Below, one piece after another: positions 44,037 through 56,059 of a DNA stretch of 64,000 nt. Both the position numbers and the translations under genes were made by a program. Each line of letters starts with the position of its first letter. Position 1 is the stretch's first letter. The DNA is from Streptomyces tagetis. GTDB lineage: Bacteria > Actinomycetota > Actinomycetes > Streptomycetales > Streptomycetaceae. The notes beneath the pieces were generated by a model. The model was given only the letters and a program-made list of their open reading frames with translations, did not search any database and was not told where the DNA came from. The stretch covers positions 248,001 through 312,000 of the forward strand of contig NZ_JAGPNL010000006.1 of NCBI RefSeq assembly GCF_018069565.1. Direction: 5' to 3'.

Positions 44037-45074
44037 ATGCGCGCGGTGGTGTTCGAGAGGTTCGGGGAGCCGGCCGGGGTGCGCGAGGTGCCCGACCCGG
44101 CGCCGGCGCCGCACGGCGTGGTCGTCCGCGTCGAGGCGACGGGCCTGTGCCGCAGCGACTGGCACGGCTGGCAGGGGCACGATCCGGACATCGTCCTGCC
44201 GCACGTGCCCGGCCACGAACTCGCCGGGGTCGTCGAGGCGGTGGGCGGCCGGGTGACCGGATGGCGGCCCGGGGACCGGGTCACCGTGCCCTTCGTGTGC
44301 GCCTGCGGGAGCTGCCCGGCGTGCGCGGCGGGCGACCAGCAGGTGTGCGAGCGGCAGACCCAGCCCGGCTTCACCCACTGGGGCTCCTTCGCCGAGTACG
44401 TGGCCCTCGACCACGCCGACGTCAACCTGGTCGCCGTCCCCGAGGGCGTGTCGTACGCGACCGCCGCCTCGCTCGGCTGCCGGTTCGCCACCGCGTTCCG
44501 GGCGGTGGTGCACCAGGGCGCGGTCAAGGCGGGGGAGTGGGTGGCGGTGCACGGCTGCGGGGGCGTCGGACTGTCGGCCGTGATGATCGCGGCGGCCTCG
44601 GGGGCGCGGGTCGTCGCCGTCGACGTCTCGCCCCGGGCGCTGGAGCTGGCCCGGTCCTTCGGCGCGGCGGAGTGCGTGGAGGCGGGGGCGGTGGCGGACA
44701 CCGCGGCGGCGGTACGGGACCTCACCGGCGGCGGCGCCCACCTCTCCCTGGACGCCCTCGGCTCCCCCGTCACCTGCGCGGCCTCCGTGAACGGCCTGCG
44801 CCGCCGGGGCCGGCACGTCCAGGTGGGCCTGCTGCCCTCGGCGGACGGCACCACGCCGGTCCCGATGGCCCGCGCCGTCGCCCTGGAGCTGGAGCTGCTC
44901 GGCAGCCACGGCATGGCCGCCCACGCCTACCCGCCGATGCTGGACCTCGTCCGGGCGGGCCTGCTCCGCCCCGACCTGCTGGTGACCTCCGCCATCACCC
45001 TGGAGGAGGCCCCGGACGCCCTCGCCGCGATGGGCTCCGCCCCGGGCGCGGGCGTCACCGTCATCGCGCCGTAG
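44037..45074 (+). CDS. Zinc-dependent alcohol dehydrogenase
   Basis: 345-residue medium-chain dehydrogenase. Catalytic zinc ligands: Cys in TGLCRSDWHGW, His-Glu in PGHELAG. Structural zinc site: FVCACGSCPACAAGDQQVCE with four cysteines. Cofactor loop: VAVHGCGGVGLSAVMIAAAS, and VVAVDVSPRALELARSFG (Asp, so NAD-type). It oxidises an alcohol; substrate unknown. ATG 44037 has GGAGAGGGGG upstream. The promoter region is shared with copZA across the CsoR box, so copper control is possible. Confidence 0.9.
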   Translation: MRAVVFERFGEPAGVREVPDPAPAPHGVVVRVEATGLCRSDWHGWQGHDPDIVLPHVPGHELAGVVEAVGGRVTGWRPGDRVTVPFVCACGSCPACAAGDQQVCERQTQPGFTHWGSFAEYVALDHADVNLVAVPEGVSYATAASLGCRFATAFRAVVHQGAVKAGEWVAVHGCGGVGLSAVMIAAASGARVVAVDVSPRALELARSFGAAECVEAGAVADTAAAVRDLTGGGAHLSLDALGSPVTCAASVNGLRRRGRHVQVGLLPSADGTTPVPMARAVALELELLGSHGMAAHAYPPMLDLVRAGLLRPDLLVTSAITLEEAPDALAAMGSAPGAGVTVIAP

Positions 45075-45108
45075 GCCCCGGCCCGGCGCCCCCGCCTCCT
45101 CGGCGGGA

Positions 45109-45262
45109 CGACCCCGGGTCAGCCCCGGACCAGCCCCGGACCGCGGCTGGACCGACCCCGGATCAGCCTCGGACCGACCCAGAACCGGCCCAGAGTCAGC
45201 CCCGGACCAGCCCCGGACCGACCCCGGACCGGCCCACAGCCAGCCCCGGACCGGCCCCAACC
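45109..45262. repeat. Fourteen consecutive 11-mers (consensus CRGCCCCGGAC)
   Basis: From 45109 every 11 bases begins a unit: CGACCCCGGGT, then CAGCCCCGGAC in five exact copies and one-to-four-base variants such as CGCGGCTGGAC, CAGCCTCGGAC, CGACCCAGAAC and CGGCCCACAGC. Phase is held for about 150 bp. Non-coding, between the dehydrogenase stop and a giant palindrome. Confidence 0.9.
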
Positions 45263-45272
45263 CCCGCGCGCC

Positions 45273-45324
45273 GGCCGCGCGCCACGCCCGGCCCGGGGCC
45301 CCGGGCCGGGCGTGGCGCGCGGCC
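45273..45324. terminator. 52-bp perfect palindrome, bidirectional terminator
   Basis: 26-bp arms (45273-45298 and 45299-45324) with no unpaired base: GGCCGCGCGCCACGCCCGG followed by CCCGGGG, then the exact complement. It lies between convergent genes (dehydrogenase and the small HTH gene, whose stop is 3 bp away), as expected for a two-way terminator. Confidence 0.85.
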
Positions 45325-45327
45325 GTG

Positions 45328-45525
45328 TCAGTCGCGGCGGGTGCGGTTGCCGGGGCGGGAGGCGACCCAGGCCCGGACCGTGTCCGCGTACCAGTACGGC
45401 TTGCCGCCCTCCACGTGGTCGGGCTGCGGCAGCAGCCCGTGCTTGCGGTACGACCGCACGGTGTCCGGCTGCACCCGGATGTGAGCCGCGATGTCCTTGT
45501 AGGACCAGAGCCTTCGGTCGGTCAC
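45328..45525 (-). CDS. Small excisionase/MerR-like helix-turn-helix protein
   Basis: 65 residues: TDRRLWSYKDIAAHIRVQPD, then TVRSYRKHGLLPQPDHVEGG and KPYWYADTVRAWVASRPGN. This is a winged HTH of the excisionase/MerR/BldC type, with the recognition helix around PDTVRSYRKHG and the wing around GGKPYW. GTG 45525 follows GGGGAGGTG at 7 bases. No partner domain is attached. Conserved streptomycete orphan regulators of this size exist, and its target is unknown. Confidence 0.88.
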   Translation of the reverse strand: MTDRRLWSYKDIAAHIRVQPDTVRSYRKHGLLPQPDHVEGGKPYWYADTVRAWVASRPGNRTRRD

Positions 45526-45843
45526 GAGTCGCACCTCCCCGCGCGCGCCGCGGCGGCGACCGGGGACGGCCGCCGGGGGGAGCCGGGCGCAGCGCTGGCG
45601 ATCACCTAGCCTCGCCGGGCCGGCGGCGCCGTGCCCGAGCCGGTCGGCGGCCGTTCCCGGGTGTGACGGAAAACCTGCGTACACGTGACATGTGTGACAG
45701 GAAGGGGGCCTTTGTGACAGGAGTGCCGCAAAGCGGCGGACCGGGTCCCGGGCGTGGTGCGTTGACAGCGGGGCTCCGGGGGTCCGGGGGACGCCGAGGG
45801 CGGGCCCGCCGGAGTCATTTCGTCCGTATGTCCGGACAAAGGA
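45526..45843. other. Gene-free leader region of the small HTH gene
   Basis: 318 bp holding no supported gene. It contains clustered GTGACA/TGTGAC words (ACACGTGACATGTGTGACAG near 45680, TTTGTGACAG near 45712) that may form promoter or operator elements for the HTH gene. Confidence 0.45.
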
Positions 45844-45872
45844 TTGACAGACCTCATCCGCACGGCTAGAAA
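45844..45872 (+). promoter_or_regulatory. Consensus housekeeping promoter upstream of mmsA
   Basis: TTGACA (45844-45849), 17-bp spacer, TAGAAA (45867-45872). A full -35 with ideal spacing is rare in this genome. Transcription would start about 45880, almost 500 bases before mmsA. Confidence 0.7.
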
Positions 45873-46364
45873 CCCGACAGGACCCAAGGACGGGCTCGAA
45901 GGGGACGCGATGGCGCACGACCGGCCGCCGCCGAGGCGCGGCGCGGTGCCGCCGTCGCCGGCATCCCCGCCGACCCCCGTCCCGGGCTCCCGCGACGGAC
46001 ACCGGCGGCCCCGCCGGACCGCGCCGCGCGGGACGCCCGGCCACCGAACGCCTCCGGCGTGGGAGGCCGCTTCGCCCTGGCAGGAGCGAAGTGCGAGCGC
46101 CGACTCCCCGCCCGCCCGGCCGCCCCGCGCCGGAGGTCCCCGGTGGTCCCGGTCCGCCCCGCCGTCCGCCGGGGGCGCGGCACGCCCGGACCCCCACACC
46201 TGTCTACGCGCGGGCCCGAACCCCCGACACTGTGTCGGGCGCGCACGGGGCGACGGGGCTGCTGGGATGGACCCACGGCCCCGGCCGCGGCCCGACGGCC
46301 GCGGAGCACGGCCCCACGGCACGTCTCGACCCGTCGCCGCCATTCTGCGAAGGAGTTCTCGGTC
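45873..46364 (+). other. Long leader or cryptic ORF between the promoter and mmsA
   Basis: An ATG at 45910 preceded by GAAGGGG opens a reading frame (AHDRPPPRRGAVPPS...) to 46368 that overlaps the mmsA start. Its composition is Pro/Arg/Gly low-complexity with poor codon bias, and I recognise no family. It may be a decayed gene or untranslated leader. Confidence 0.35.
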
Positions 46365-47867
<1,503 letters not shown>

Positions 47868-47888
47868 CGCCCCCCGGCCCGCCCGGCC

Positions 47889-47921
47889 GCGCCCCCGTCC
47901 CGCCCCGGCGGGCGGGGGCGC
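47889..47921 (+). terminator. Terminator after mmsA
   Basis: GCGCCCCC and CCCGCC pair with GGCGGG and GGGGGCGC around a CC loop, with a small internal loop. 22 bp after the stop. Confidence 0.6.
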
Positions 47922-47964
47922 CCGCGCCTGAGCCGGCGCCGGACGCACCCCGTACGGTGGGCGC

Positions 47965-50597
<2,633 letters not shown>

Positions 50598-50601
<4 letters not shown>

Positions 50602-51554
50602 GCACGCCGGCCGACCGCGCGACCCCCGACCGCACCGGCCCCGACCGCACCGGCCTCGGCCCGGAGCGCGCCGAGCCCGCCGCCGCGCCGCCCGCGTCCG
50701 CCCCCGCGCCCCGCCGCGCCGCCGACGGCTACCGTCCCGGCCGCACCCTGCCGCTGCGGGTCGAGCTGATCCGCCAGCTCAAGCGGCGCCGCACGCTCGT
50801 CATGGGCGCCGTCCTCGTCGCCCTGCCCTTCGTGCTGCTCCTCGCCTTCCGGCTCGGCGGCGGGCCGCGCGGCAACCCCGACCGGGTCAGCCTCATGGAC
50901 ACGGCCACCGTCTCCGGCGCCAACTTCGCCGCCGTCAACCTCTTCGCCGCCGCCGGATTCCTGCTGGTCGTGCCCGTCGCCCTGTTCTGCGGGGACACCG
51001 TGGCCTCCGAGGCGAACTGGTCCTCGCTGCGCTACCTGCTCGCCGCGCCGGTGCCCCGGGCCCGCCTGCTGTGGTCCAAGCTGGTCGTCGCGCTCGGCCT
51101 GAGCGCCGCCGCCATCGCCCTGCTCCCGCTGACCGCCCTCGCGGTGGGCACCGCCGCCTACGGCTGGGGCCCGCTGCGGCTGCCCACCGGCGGCGCCCTG
51201 GCCGCCGACACGGCCGTCGCCCGCCTCGCCCTCGCCGCGGCCTACGTGTTCGTCTCCCAACTCGTCACCGCAGCACTGGCGTTCTGGCTCTCCACCCGTA
51301 CGGACGCCCCGCTCGGCGCGGTCGGCGGCGCCGTCGGACTGACCATCATCGGCAACGTCCTCGACGAGGTCACCGCCCTCGGCGACTGGCGCGAACTGCT
51401 CCCCGCCCACTGGCAGTACGCCTGGCTCGACGCCCTCGCGCCCCGGCTGGAGACGGCCGGCATGCTCCAGGGCGCCTCGCTCTCCCTGTCCTGCGCCCTG
51501 GTGCTGACCGCCCTCGCCTTCCGCGGCTTCGCCCGCAAGGACGTCGTGTCCTGA
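50598..51554 (+). CDS. ABC transporter permease (ABC-2 type) partner of the hydrolase-ATPase fusion
   Basis: 318 residues. A 45-residue Pro/Arg/Ala-rich cytosolic head precedes six helices (LVMGAVLVALPFVLLLAF, FAAAGFLLVVPVALFCGDTV, LVVALGLSAAAIALLPLTAL, LALAAAYVFVSQLVTAALAF and others) in the ABC-2 pattern, with the typical cytosolic segment ASEANWSSLRYLLAAPVPRA. ATG 50598 overlaps the upstream stop by 4 bp, so it is co-translated with the ATPase fusion and must form the pore. Two copies per complex would be expected. Confidence 0.9.
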
Positions 51555-51586
51555 CCCCGCGCGGGCCGCGTGGACCCGGACACGCC

Positions 51587-51627
51587 GGAGGGGCGGGCCG
51601 CCGGTGCGTCCGGCCGCCCGCCCCTCC
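51587..51627. terminator. Bidirectional terminator between the permease and rodlin genes
   Basis: 18-bp arms (51587-51604 and 51610-51627) with one mismatch and a five-base loop, between convergent genes. Confidence 0.75.
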
Positions 51628-51634
51628 GCCCTGA

Positions 51635-52027
51635 TCAGCCCTGGCCGCTGGCGGACAGGATCGACACGTCCTCCAGGAGGTGGGCCAGCGCACCGTCGCG
51701 CTTGGTCTGCGTCGAGTTCTCGGTGCACTGCTGGTTCAGGTCGTCCGACAGCAGCGGGATGTCCTGGATCGGCACCAGGCCCACCACGCTGACCGGGATG
51801 TCGCTCACCGCGATGCAGGGCTTGTTGAAGGAGCCCTGGATGAGCGCCATCTGCGGGCTCATGTTGCCGTACGTCGCGGAGTTGCCGAAGTACTGCGAGG
51901 CACCGTTCCCGTTGGCGACGAGCGGCCCGCTGTCGTCGCCGAGCGCCATGGCCTGCGGGGCCGCGGCAGCGGAGGCACCCATGACGGAGGCGGCGATCGC
52001 CGCGTAGGCAACAACCTTCTTGATCAC
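51635..52027 (-). CDS. Rodlin
   Basis: 130 residues from GTG 52027 (AAAGGA 8 bases upstream): signal peptide KKVVAYAAIAASVMGASAAA ending AMA-LG, then the rodlin core GDDSGPLVANGNGASQYFGN, SATYGNMSPQMALIQGSFNK and PVSVVGLVPIQDIPLLSDDL, with two cysteines (KPCIAV, QQCTEN). Rodlins assemble on the outer surface of aerial hyphae and spores and organise chaplin fibres into paired rodlets. It is divergent from a second rodlin gene about 65-70% identical by eye, the RdlA/RdlB arrangement. Confidence 0.93.
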   Translation of the reverse strand: MIKKVVAYAAIAASVMGASAAAAPQAMALGDDSGPLVANGNGASQYFGNSATYGNMSPQMALIQGSFNKPCIAVSDIPVSVVGLVPIQDIPLLSDDLNQQCTENSTQTKRDGALAHLLEDVSILSASGQG

Positions 52028-52290
52028 TGACTCGGTCCTTTCTGAGGAAACCCCGTCCACCGGAGCGCCCTGGTCAACTCCGCGACTGCAAACGGGTTTC
52101 TCCCGTTCACTCGGTCGGCCGACAACGGGAAGTGTGTGCGGATACCCGCGACCGCCCCGTATTCCAGCGGGTTCGCGTCCATTTCACCGTTCCACACGGG
52201 GCCAACCGGGTGAACGCCCGCAACCAATCATCCCGCGTCCTGTTGATGAGGCCGTAGGACAGTGCGTCGCTACGAGGAAAGGAACGCGAA
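52028..52290. promoter_or_regulatory. Shared divergent control region of the two rodlin genes
   Basis: 263 bp with both rodlin starts at its ends. AT-richer than its surroundings; no clear -35/-10 by the housekeeping consensus, as expected for genes driven by development-specific sigma factors. No small gene seen. Confidence 0.5.
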
Positions 52291-52683
52291 GTGCTCAAGA
52301 AGGCAATGGTCGCCGCGGCGGCCGCCGCTTCTGTGATCGGTATGACGGCGGTTGCGGCTCCCCAGGCGCTTGCCATCGGAGACGACAACGGTCCGGCCGT
52401 GGCCAACGGCAACGGTGCCGTGTCGTCGTTCGGCAACTCGGCCACCAAGGGCGACATGAGCCCCCAGCTCTCCCTGGTCCAGGGTTCGCTGAACAAGCCG
52501 TGCCTCGGTGTCGAGGACGTCAACGTCGCCGCCCTCAACCTGATCCCGATCCAGGACGTGGCGCTGCTGTCGGACGACCTCAACCAGCAGTGCTCCGACA
52601 ACTCCACCCAGGCCAAGCGCGACGGTGCCCTGTCGCACATCCTGGAGGACCTGTCGGTCCTGTCGGCGAACGGCCAGAGCTGA
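52291..52683 (+). CDS. Rodlin (second copy)
   Basis: 130 residues from GTG 52291 with GAGGAAAGGAA upstream. Signal peptide KKAMVAAAAAASVIGMTAVA ending ALA-IG; core GDDNGPAVANGNGAVSSFGN, SATKGDMSPQLSLVQGSLNK, NVAALNLIPIQDVALLSDDL and NQQCSDNSTQAKRDGALSHI. Its neighbour in the opposite direction differs mainly in the middle. It is followed on the same strand by two chaplins, so the whole 51.6-54.5 kb block makes the fibrous spore and hypha coat. Confidence 0.94.
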   Translation: MLKKAMVAAAAAASVIGMTAVAAPQALAIGDDNGPAVANGNGAVSSFGNSATKGDMSPQLSLVQGSLNKPCLGVEDVNVAALNLIPIQDVALLSDDLNQQCSDNSTQAKRDGALSHILEDLSVLSANGQS

Positions 52684-52965
52684 GCCGTATCGCGCTAGAC
52701 CGGAGTGGTCCGCCGTCACACGCGCGGGCCACCCGGTCGGCACACGGGCGGGGATGCCGCCGGGCGAGGGAACACCACCCTTCCGGCGGTACGTCCGCAC
52801 CGTGTGGTGAGGCTTTCGGGTGACTTTCCCGGGGTTCCACGTTCTGTTGTTTCTCCAGCCGTCAATTCCTCGTTTGCAGGCTGCTGGTCATGGTGCGAGC
52901 CGTCCAAGCTGTGCTCGCGCGGTTTCGGCCGTCAATCAGGCATGACCGCAGAGAAGGGAAAGTTC
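52684..52965. other. Intergenic region before the short chaplin
   Basis: 282 bp, no gene supported. The 150 bp before the chaplin are noticeably AT-richer (GTTGTTTCTCC, TCAATTCCTCGTTTGC) and probably hold its developmental promoter. Confidence 0.5.
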
Positions 52966-53193
52966 ATGAAGAAGAGCGCTGCTGTCGTCGCGGGCGCCAT
53001 CATGGCCATGGGCATCGCCGCCCCGGCCTTCGCCGACGCCGGTGCCGAAGGTGCCGCCTTCGGTTCCCCGGGCGTCCTGTCCGGCAACGTCATCCAGGTC
53101 CCCGTGCACGTCCCCGTCAACGTGTGCGGCAACAGCATCAACGTGATCGGTCTGCTGAACCCGGCGTTCGGCAACGCGTGCGTGAACCACTGA
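52966..53193 (+). CDS. Short chaplin
   Basis: 75 residues: signal peptide KKSAAVVAGAIMAMGIAAPA ending FA-DA, then one chaplin domain: GSPGVLSGNVIQVPVHVPVN followed by VCGNSINVIGLLNPAFGNAC. Both conserved cysteines (VCGNS and GNAC) are present, the form of ChpD-H. Short chaplins self-assemble into amyloid-like fibrils that lower surface tension so that hyphae can grow into air. ATG 52966 follows AAGGGAAAG; an earlier in-frame ATG (TAEKGKF) lacks a signal. From position it corresponds to the ChpD-type gene. Confidence 0.95.
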   Translation: MKKSAAVVAGAIMAMGIAAPAFADAGAEGAAFGSPGVLSGNVIQVPVHVPVNVCGNSINVIGLLNPAFGNACVNH

Positions 53194-53227
53194 CGTCGTT
53201 CGGCACCAGTCGACCGGCTGCGTTACG

Positions 53228-53267
53228 GCCGGCCTTGTCCAACTCGCTTGGTTCAGGGCCGGCTTTT
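53228..53267 (+). terminator. T-tailed terminator between the two chaplin genes
   Basis: GCCGGCC (53228-53234) pairs with GGCCGGC (53257-53263), with an inner CCAA/TTGG helix, and is followed by TTTTCCCCTTTT. A T-tract after the stem is unusual in this GC-rich genome. Confidence 0.7.
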
Positions 53268-53310
53268 CCCCTTTTACGAGCCAACCGCTCCAGGCAGGAA
53301 GACAACTAGA

Positions 53311-54453
53311 GTGCGACAGACCCTGAGCAGGGGAATGGTCGCGGCCGCAGCCGCGACGAGCGTCCTGTCCCTGTGTGGCAGCCCCGCCTTCGCCGACGCG
53401 CAGGCCGACGGGGCAGCCGTCAACTCGCCGGGCGTGCTGTCCGGCAACACCGTCCAGGTGCCGATCGACGTGCCGGTGAACGTCTGCGGCAACAGCATCG
53501 ACCTCGTCGGGGTGCTGAACCCGACGTTCGGGAACCAGTGCGCCAACGTCAGCGAGCAGCACCACCGGGCCGACGCCCACGAGGACGGCTCGGGCCACGG
53601 CTCCGAGGACCGCGGGCAGGGCTCGGACGAGTCCGGGTACGGCTCGGAGGACCGCGGGCACGGCTCGGACGACTCCGGCTACGGCTCCGGCGAATCCGGG
53701 TACGGCGGCGACGAGTCCGGGTACGGCGGCGGTGAGTCCGGGTACGGCGGCGGTGAGTCCGGGTACGGCGGCGGTGAGTCCGGCCATGGCGCGGAGGACC
53801 GCGGGCACGGCTCGGACGACTCCGGCTACGGCTCCGGCGAATCCGGCTACGGCGACGAGTCGGGCTATGGCGGCGGTGAGTCCGGGTACGGCTCGGAGGA
53901 CCGCGGGCACGGCTCCGACGACTCCGGCTACGGCTCCGACGACTCCGGCTACGGCAGTGACGAGTCCGGCTACGGCTCGGACGACCGCGGCTACGGCTCC
54001 GACGGAGGCTACGGCTCCGGCGGCGGGTACGGCGGCGGCGCCCACGCGGGCGGCGTCACCGAGGGCTCGCCCGGCGTCGGCTCCGGCAACGCCATCCAGG
54101 TGCCGGTCGACGTGCCGGTCAACCTCTGCGGGAACACCGTCGACGTGATCTCCGCCCTCAACCCGGTCTTCGGCAACCGCTGCGAGTCCGGGGGCTACGG
54201 CGAGGAGGAGACGCCTCCCACCACGCCGCCCACTCCTCCCACCACGCCGCCGACGAAGCCGCCGACGCCTCCCACGAAGCCGCCGACGCCTCCGACCACC
54301 CCGCCGACGACGCCCCCCACGACCCCGCGGACGCCTCCGCCGCTGGCCGAGACCGGCGCCACCGGCACCATGGGGTCGGCCGCAGCCGCTGCCGCCCTCA
54401 TCGCGGGCGGTGCCATCCTCTACCGCAGGGGCCGCACCGCAGCCCAGCGCTGA
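53311..54453 (+). CDS. Long cell-wall-anchored chaplin with Gly/Tyr/Asp-rich linker
   Basis: 380 residues from GTG 53311. Signal peptide to about 28 (AFA-DA); chaplin domain 1 at 29-78 (SPGVLSGNTVQVPIDVPVNV, two cysteines); linker 81-244 of acidic/Gly/Tyr units ([DE]SGYG[SG][DEG], DRGHGS); chaplin domain 2 at 245-296 (SPGVGSGNAIQVPVDVPVNL, two cysteines); Pro/Thr-rich wall-spanning stretch 301-344; LAETG (345-349), hydrophobic tail and RRGR. The LAxTG motif is the target of class E sortases in Streptomyces, so the protein is covalently wall-linked and can nucleate short chaplins. The linker is far longer and more repetitive than I would expect for ChpA-C. From position it is ChpA-like. Confidence 0.95.
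   Translation: MRQTLSRGMVAAAAATSVLSLCGSPAFADAQADGAAVNSPGVLSGNTVQVPIDVPVNVCGNSIDLVGVLNPTFGNQCANVSEQHHRADAHEDGSGHGSEDRGQGSDESGYGSEDRGHGSDDSGYGSGESGYGGDESGYGGGESGYGGGESGYGGGESGHGAEDRGHGSDDSGYGSGESGYGDESGYGGGESGYGSEDRGHGSDDSGYGSDDSGYGSDESGYGSDDRGYGSDGGYGSGGGYGGGAHAGGVTEGSPGVGSGNAIQVPVDVPVNLCGNTVDVISALNPVFGNRCESGGYGEEETPPTTPPTPPTTPPTKPPTPPTKPPTPPTTPPTTPPTTPRTPPPLAETGATGTMGSAAAAAALIAGGAILYRRGRTAAQR
53551..54042 (+). repeat. SGYG-repeat coding region of the long chaplin
   Basis: 492 bp of imperfect 18-24-bp units (GAGTCCGGGTACGGCGGCGG, GACTCCGGCTACGGCTC..) encoding about 13 SGYG, one RGYG, two GGYG and four to five (R/S)GHG motifs separated by acidic residues. Exact unit copies at the DNA level point to recent slippage or recombination. 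Confidence 0.9.
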
Positions 54454-54482
54454 GCCAGGGTTCCCCACTCCCCCCACCGCGC

Positions 54483-54518
54483 CGCCCCCGCCGGACACCG
54501 CACCGTCCGCCGGGGGCG
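54483..54518 (+). terminator. Terminator after the long chaplin
   Basis: CGCCCCCGCCGGAC and GTCCGCCGGGGGCG: 14-bp stem with one mismatch and an eight-base loop, between convergent genes. Confidence 0.7.
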
Positions 54519-54558
54519 TTGTCGTGCCCGGGGCGCCGCCCACCGCCCCGGTGCCGGG

Positions 54559-55848
54559 TCAGCGGCGGGCCGCCCACTCCTCGTCGCCGCGCCCCGCGCG
54601 GCCGGGATCGGGAGCGCCCGCCTGCCGCACCACCCGCGCCGAAGCCGGCCCGTCGGACCGCGCCCCGCCCGTACGGGACGCCGGGCGGCGCAGCAGCCGG
54701 CCCGCCGCGTGCCGTCCCCACCGCGTCCACAGGGCCCGCCCCGGGGCCCGGTCGTCCCGGGCGTGCCAGGCCAGCTCGCGTCCCTGGGCCGCCGGACGCA
54801 GGGCGCTGAGCGGCGCGTAGTTCTCCACCACGAACCTCCGCCCCGGCAGCGGCTCCCCCACGGGCAGCGGGCGGTGGGTCAGGTCCAGGTGCAGGGCGCG
54901 CACCACGTCCAGCCCGGCCGAATCGGCGAAGAGCCGGAACTGTGCGCCGGGCCGCGGGTTGAAGTCGAGCAGGTGGTACGCGCCGGTCGTACCGCAGCGG
55001 CGGAAGTCGAGGTCGAACACGCCCCGGTAGCCCAGTTCGCGTACGACCCGCCCGGCGAGCGCCGCCACCGGCGGGTTCGGCTCCCAGCGGCCGACCGCCG
55101 TCAGACCGGCGCCGCGCGGCCGGGCCCGCGTCTTGCGCCCCGGACCGCCCGCCCGTACCGCGCCCGTACGGTCGGCGTACCCGTGGACGAACCAGTCCCG
55201 GTCCGTCCCCGGCTCCAGGAACGCCTGGAGCAGCAGCCGGCTCCCCGCCTCCCCGGCCCGCAGGAACAGCTCCCGGGCCTCCCGCGCCGAGCGCAGCAGC
55301 ACCGTGCTGCGCAGCCCGCTGCCCGCCGGCACCAGCCACGGCCGGCTCCACTTCGCCACCACCGGCAGCCCCAGCCGCCACGCGGCGCGGGCCGCCTCCT
55401 CGGGGCCGTCCGGCACCACCGTCTCCGGGTGCGGCACACCGAGCGCCGCGCACAGCCCGGCCAGCTCCGCCTTGTCGGCGACCCGCGCCGGCAGCTCCCC
55501 GGGCAGGTCGGGCAGGAGGAAGGCGGGGGCCAGCTCGGCCCGCGCCCGGCCCACCGCGACCGCGCACGCGTCGTCCATCGGGATCAGTACCGCCGGCCGG
55601 GCGATCCGGGCGGCGATCCGGCGCAGGGCCGCCGTGATCTCGGCCGCCGGGGCACCGGGCGGCGGGGGAGTGTGCAGGGCGGTCACGAAGCGGGAGGCGC
55701 CGACGGGGCCGCCCGCGCAGTCGGCGACCAGGTGCACGTCCACCCCGGCCCGGCCGAGCGAGCGCACGGCGCCGAGGGTGCCGTGGTGGAACGGATTCCG
55801 GTCGGTCCGCAGCACAACGGCGGGGACGCGGGTGTCGAACAGCGGCAC
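54559..55848 (-). CDS. ATP-grasp domain protein
   Basis: 429 residues. CarB/ATP-grasp pattern: preATP-like N-terminal part (RTDRNPFHHGTLGAVRSLGR, VLIPMDDACAVAVGRARAEL), ADKAELAGLCAALGVPHPET, ATP-binding GLPVVAKWSRPWLVPAGSGL, VLLRSAREARELFL, and metal ligands in GVFDLDFRRCG and HLLDFNPRPGAQFRLF (Asp...Asn-Arg-Pro). It ligates a carboxylate to an amine or other nucleophile; substrate unknown. The C-terminal 70 residues are Arg/Ala-rich and disordered. GTG 55848 has AAGGAA 8 bases upstream. It sits between the chaplins and the polysaccharide genes; homologues near such clusters may modify surface polymers, but that is inference. Confidence 0.85.
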   Translation of the reverse strand: MPLFDTRVPAVVLRTDRNPFHHGTLGAVRSLGRAGVDVHLVADCAGGPVGASRFVTALHTPPPPGAPAAEITAALRRIAARIARPAVLIPMDDACAVAVGRARAELAPAFLLPDLPGELPARVADKAELAGLCAALGVPHPETVVPDGPEEAARAAWRLGLPVVAKWSRPWLVPAGSGLRSTVLLRSAREARELFLRAGEAGSRLLLQAFLEPGTDRDWFVHGYADRTGAVRAGGPGRKTRARPRGAGLTAVGRWEPNPPVAALAGRVVRELGYRGVFDLDFRRCGTTGAYHLLDFNPRPGAQFRLFADSAGLDVVRALHLDLTHRPLPVGEPLPGRRFVVENYAPLSALRPAAQGRELAWHARDDRAPGRALWTRWGRHAAGRLLRRPASRTGGARSDGPASARVVRQAGAPDPGRAGRGDEEWAARR

Positions 55849-56059
55849 GGCGGGGTTCCTTCACAGTCGGTCCGGATCACCGGAGCGGGCGATCGGCGCA
55901 CTCGAATGCCGTAACGGCGGTGGCGTGAGGGCCTGTCATGTGACTGGGTGTCACTATGTGTCCCCGGCCGTGCACAGAGGGGGACGCGCGACGGAACAGG
56001 GAGTGATTGGTGCAGCAGGGCAGCACAGCGCAGGACGCAGAGCCGAGAGAGGAGCCGGT

